Shown: positions 7,333-10,262 of the stretch, piece after piece
Layout: each line of letters starts with the position of its first letter
How positions within the stretch are numbered: the first letter of the stretch is position 1
Origin: a bacterium
GTDB lineage: Bacteria; Bacteroidota; Ignavibacteria; Kapaibacteriales; UBA961
DNA: 10,262 nucleotides
Reading direction: 5' to 3'
NCBI GenBank assembly: GCA_022844575.1
Contig: JALHLL010000118.1
Location: 1-10,262, forward strand
Position numbers and translations under genes: made by a program
The notes under the pieces: generated by a model
What the model was told of the DNA's origin: nothing
The model's input: only the letters and a program-made list of their open reading frames with translations
Databases searched by the model: none

Positions 7333-9042
7333 ATGGGTGTACACATCAAAATGAGATTTTTCATTTTTACGGCAATAGTTACATTGTGCTTAATAGGGTG
7401 TGCAAATGAACAACCGCCATCCGGAGGCCCGCCTGATAAAGAACCACCTAAGATTGATTCCTTTGAACCAATGCAAATGACAAAAAACTATAGGCAAGAA
7501 AAAATAACGGTAGAATTTTCCGAATATGTTAACAAAGCGTCTGTAGTCGAGAATATATTTATTACACCGCGTCTTACGTTCGAACCGTCATGGAGCGGAC
7601 GATATTTGGATGTAATTTTTACGGAAAAACCGCAAGAGAATACAACATATACGATTTCATTAGGTGGTGATTATACGGATTTGAAGGGCAATAAACCGAC
7701 GGAATCATTTGCATTAACTTTTTCCACAGGTAATATTATTGATAGCGGTATTATACGCGGAAAGATTTTCGATGAGTCGCCGGCAGGTACCTATTTGTTT
7801 TTGTATCCGTTAAGTACAGTCAATCCCGATACATTAAATCCTTCTAAAACGGAACCGCGTTATATTGCACAAGCCGGCACATCGGGTGATTTTACATTCT
7901 ACGCTTTGCCGGACGGAAACTACCGACTTATGGCTGTCAGAGACTTGTATAAAGACCGATTATACAATGCAGGAACGGATGGCTATGGCTCACCATGGAA
8001 AGATATTACGGTACAAGGCGCAAAATCGGAATCCATAGTGTTACGTTGTGATGAACCCTTAGATATTGCTCAACCTGCTTTACTTAATGCCGAATCAATT
8101 TCCGCTTTTTCTTTATTGTTAGATTTTGGTGAAGAGTTGGATAGTACGGTGGTCAAACCCTTTTTATATAAGGTTACAGACAGCATTGGGAATATCTCCA
8201 ATAATATTATTAATATATACCCTAATCCTAAAAATTTTAGAAATATTATAGCAATAACTGAACAGGCATTGGATACGAATACTCTGTGGAAAATTGTCGT
8301 TGATTCATCGGTAAAGGATTTGAAGGGAAACAAAATTATTGACACGCTGAGAAGTCGATTTTTTAGCGGAATAAATGAGAAAGACAGTACCAGACCGGGT
8401 ATTTCAAGCGTTTCGATAGTTGACAGTTCGAAAAACGTAAACGTATCAGGATATTTGAAAGTACTGTTTACACTGGGAGTTGATTCGAGTAAAACAATGG
8501 AGGGGATATCTCTTACAGACATATCAACAAGAAAAAAGGAAGTATTAACATTCCGATGGAAAAATTCTACTGAAGTTAGGATAAATGCAGAAAATATTTT
8601 GCAGCCGAACAAATGGTATGAATATGAATTGAAGCATAAATATATTGTAGGATGGAATGGTGTGGCGATGAGGGATAGTATTCAGAAAATACGATTCAAA
8701 ACCATTGACACACGAGAATATGGCAGCATTAAAGGGGAGTTTTACGATTCTTTAGGCATAACAGGCGGGAGTTATATCTTATTAATAAGTCCGAAAAGTG
8801 CAAGAAAGGGTACGAAGCCATATACTATTACACTTACTAAAACAGGAACTTGGTCAATAGATAAAATACCTGCGGGTGAGTATTATATAGGGGCATATCA
8901 TGATGCAAATAATAATGGTCAATATGATTTCGGCTCACCATTTCCTTATACTTTGGCAGAACGTTTTATGCCGAAACCGGTAGAAATCAGCGTAAAATCT
9001 CGTTGGAAAATAGAGGATGTAAAAGTTGCAATGGGTAAATGA
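7333..9042 (+). CDS. Envelope lipoprotein with Big_5 (SbsA-like) Ig domain and carboxypeptidase-regulatory-like beta domains
   Basis: The start is uncertain. ATG at 7333 gives 569 residues with n-region MGVHIKMR; ATG at 7351 gives 563 residues with a very short signal peptide. Neither has a convincing Shine-Dalgarno, and 7333 is preferred for signal peptide length. A lipobox L-I-G-C places the lipidated Cys at residue 23, followed by a Pro/Gly-rich tether (QPPSGGPPDKEPPK) that matches the 'PSGGxxDxxPP' signature of a widespread Bacteroidota lipoprotein family. Residues 38-133 form a Big_5/SbsA-like Ig domain (ITVEFSEYVN, TTYTISLGGDYTDLKGN, FTFSTG-type ending). About 140-230 is a carboxypeptidase-regulatory-like beta-sandwich (IRGKIFD, FYALPDGNYRLMAVRD). 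About 245-450 holds further SbsA-like strands (SVKDLKGNKI). About 460-545 is a second regulatory-like fold ending AYHDANNNGQYDFG. The family is annotated only as Ig-like domain lipoprotein; its role is unknown and no active site is seen. It stops 15 bases before the end of the convergent NFACT gene. Confidence 0.88.
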   Translation: MGVHIKMRFFIFTAIVTLCLIGCANEQPPSGGPPDKEPPKIDSFEPMQMTKNYRQEKITVEFSEYVNKASVVENIFITPRLTFEPSWSGRYLDVIFTEKPQENTTYTISLGGDYTDLKGNKPTESFALTFSTGNIIDSGIIRGKIFDESPAGTYLFLYPLSTVNPDTLNPSKTEPRYIAQAGTSGDFTFYALPDGNYRLMAVRDLYKDRLYNAGTDGYGSPWKDITVQGAKSESIVLRCDEPLDIAQPALLNAESISAFSLLLDFGEELDSTVVKPFLYKVTDSIGNISNNIINIYPNPKNFRNIIAITEQALDTNTLWKIVVDSSVKDLKGNKIIDTLRSRFFSGINEKDSTRPGISSVSIVDSSKNVNVSGYLKVLFTLGVDSSKTMEGISLTDISTRKKEVLTFRWKNSTEVRINAENILQPNKWYEYELKHKYIVGWNGVAMRDSIQKIRFKTIDTREYGSIKGEFYDSLGITGGSYILLISPKSARKGTKPYTITLTKTGTWSIDKIPAGEYYIGAYHDANNNGQYDFGSPFPYTLAERFMPKPVEISVKSRWKIEDVKVAMGK

Positions 9043-9057
9043 AATTGATAAGGAAAA

Positions 9058-10262
9058 TTATTCATCACCGACTGAACCGGCAGGTAATTTAGGACTTACC
9101 ATAATTACCTTTTCTCTTTCCATAATAACTGCACCCGGGTTTGCTCCTTTCGGTTTGCGTATATACTTTTTTTCAGTGTAAGCGACCGGAGTATAACTTG
9201 CATTCCGTGCCGATGAATAGTATGCAGCTATTTCTGCCGCCTGCTCTATAGTTTTTTTTGTCGGCTTATCCTTGCCGGAGATTCTTAGTACTGCATGTGA
9301 ACCGCTAACTCCACGCGCATGAAACCATAAATCGTTTTGTTTTGCGAACTTCATTGTTAGTTCATCATTATTGGCGGCACTTTTTCCTACATAGAGAGTA
9401 AAGCCTCCTTCAAGAGTAAATGTCCGAAATTTTGAAGAATGTTCCTTGCCCGTTTCCATAGTTTTTTTGATGGGAATGGATAGTTGTTGTGAAATAGACT
9501 CTAAAGTATCAATAGAAGGAGTATTGTTTATTTGTGTACGATAATCATTCAAAATAGTAAATTCACTTTTGTATTTTGGCAAACGCTGCTTTCTGATGCG
9601 TGATGCTTGTTGAGCATTGCGAATTTTACCATAATAATGCTCTGCGTTCTCAATAAGAGTTTTTTCAGTTGATACGGGAATATAAATCTCATTATCACTC
9701 CAATCCTTTGTCATGTAGTTTTCTTCTGTGGGCTTTATCTTCCCGTTTTCTTGAGATATAAGGAGTTCCGCCCATAATTTATATGATGATAAACGCTCTT
9801 CTGATTTTTCTTCATTTTCAAGTAAATCTATTGTTCTTTGTAGCCGTTTTAATTTTTGCTCAAGAGTATTACGGAGTTTTCGAAGTAATTCCGATCTTCT
9901 TTGTTCTCTTCTGCGTAAGGAAATGGTTCTACGTATCGAATCGGAAACACTTGCACTTTCGAAAACCGTTTTGTAATCATCACCTAAATTAACTAAAGAA
10001 AATATATAAGAATTATCATAATTAAGGCATAAAAATTTTGTAGTGAAATGACAATCGGAATAGAGATTAATAATTAGTTCGCAGAGTAAACGAATATAAA
10101 TGTTGTTGTTGTGATTTCTCTTTTTATATTCAGCGATTATATATTCACAGTAGTGTTTCCCGAGTTCAGGCAATGCTCTGTTTAATTCCGTAGATATATT
10201 CTCAAATGCGACGTCCTCTAAAATGAGACTTGATAGATAACTCTCTAATTCTTCAATACTTG
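9058..10262 (-). CDS. rqcH: NFACT/RqcH-family ribosome quality-control protein (5'-truncated by window edge)
   Basis: The minus-strand frame ends with TAA at 9058-9060 and stays open to the right edge, giving 400 visible residues. A TTG at 10171-10173 lies within the frame and is not the likely start. The C-terminal 125 or so residues are an NFACT-R (DUF814) RNA-binding domain, with NDLWFHARGVSGSHAVLR near 9305-9360, then AAYYSSARNAS and KPKGANPGAVIMEREK. Upstream (about 9740-9955) is a basic, Leu-rich coiled coil (NFACT-C), and before it the end of the NFACT-N region (RALPELGKHYCEYII). The N-terminal catalytic-type half with the conserved Asp-Arg pair known from RqcH is outside the window. 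RqcH binds split 50S subunits carrying peptidyl-tRNA in the cytosol and recruits tRNA-Ala for C-terminal alanine tailing, marking stalled peptides for degradation. Older annotations call such proteins fibronectin-binding. Family assignment is firm; activity in this lineage is inferred from homologues. Confidence 0.9.
   Translation of the reverse strand, partial: SIEELESYLSSLILEDVAFENISTELNRALPELGKHYCEYIIAEYKKRNHNNNIYIRLLCELIINLYSDCHFTTKFLCLNYDNSYIFSLVNLGDDYKTVFESASVSDSIRRTISLRRREQRRSELLRKLRNTLEQKLKRLQRTIDLLENEEKSEERLSSYKLWAELLISQENGKIKPTEENYMTKDWSDNEIYIPVSTEKTLIENAEHYYGKIRNAQQASRIRKQRLPKYKSEFTILNDYRTQINNTPSIDTLESISQQLSIPIKKTMETGKEHSSKFRTFTLEGGFTLYVGKSAANNDELTMKFAKQNDLWFHARGVSGSHAVLRISGKDKPTKKTIEQAAEIAAYYSSARNASYTPVAYTEKKYIRKPKGANPGAVIMEREKVIMVSPKLPAGSVGDE

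Noticed and set aside
8070..8612. A 180-codon open frame on the minus strand inside the Big_5 lipoprotein gene
   Set aside because: It lies entirely antisense to a well-supported gene, has low-complexity Ser/Phe-rich content typical of a reverse-strand shadow, and shows no recognisable domain.
440..9259. Runs of eight A or T (for example near 439-446, 2527-2534, 2621-2628, 9252-9259) as phase-variation tracts
   Set aside because: They are short, occur in Lys-rich or AT-rich codons of intact frames, and are not placed at gene starts where slippage would act as a switch.
9058..10173. Treating the TTG at 10173 as the start of the NFACT gene, making it a short stand-alone protein
   Set aside because: The frame stays open to the window edge with plausible NFACT-N sequence, so the gene is cut by the edge and not naturally short.
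1..10262. CRISPR array, insertion sequence, tRNA, or defence or biosynthetic island
   Set aside because: No regularly spaced repeats, transposase or integrase motifs, terminal inverted repeats, tRNA-like cloverleaf, or defence or biosynthetic enzyme signatures were seen on either strand.

Overview
The window looks like chromosomal DNA of a low-to-moderate GC member of the Bacteroidota / FCB superphylum. The reasons are a very long secreted protein ending in a type IX secretion system (T9SS) type A sorting domain, a GEVED domain and stacked Ig-like domains in that same protein, an FG-GAP/VCBS + ASPIC/UnbV protein, and an 'SbsA/Big_5-like' lipoprotein of a kind widespread in this group. A member of the Kapabacteria/Ignavibacteria side of the group is possible, but that is a guess from the style of the proteins. 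No rRNA, tRNA, CRISPR array, transposase or integrase was seen.

Layout: (1) 2-2290 (+) is the 3' part of a large calcium-motif-rich FG-GAP/VCBS protein with an internal ASPIC/UnbV domain; its start lies off the left edge. (2) 2304-2633 (+) is a small cysteine-rich lipoprotein only 13 bases downstream, probably in the same transcript. (3) 2634-2865 is an AT-rich spacer with an imperfect hairpin and a two-copy direct repeat. (4) 2866-7221 (+) encodes a 1451-residue secreted modular protein: signal peptide, GEVED, CARDB-like beta-sandwich, parallel beta-helix, six Ig-like domains, T9SS sorting domain. It is closed by a textbook intrinsic terminator at 7257-7293. (5) About 7333-9042 (+) is an envelope lipoprotein with Big_5 and carboxypeptidase-regulatory-like beta domains. 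(6) 9058-10262 (-) is the 3' part of a convergent gene for an NFACT/RqcH-family ribosome quality-control protein, running off the right edge.

Four of the five genes are predicted, directly or by family, to act in or outside the cell envelope; the exception is the cytosolic NFACT protein. The T9SS protein would cross the outer membrane through T9SS and be anchored or released, the two lipoproteins would be lipidated in the envelope, and the VCBS protein is probably surface-exposed or periplasmic. Nothing in the sequence shows that they form one pathway. The window reads as ordinary surface-protein territory next to a housekeeping gene, not as a defence, mobile or biosynthetic island. The more unusual points are the architecture of the large protein, its changing base composition and irregular cysteines, the structured spacer before it, and the cysteine-patterned small lipoprotein.
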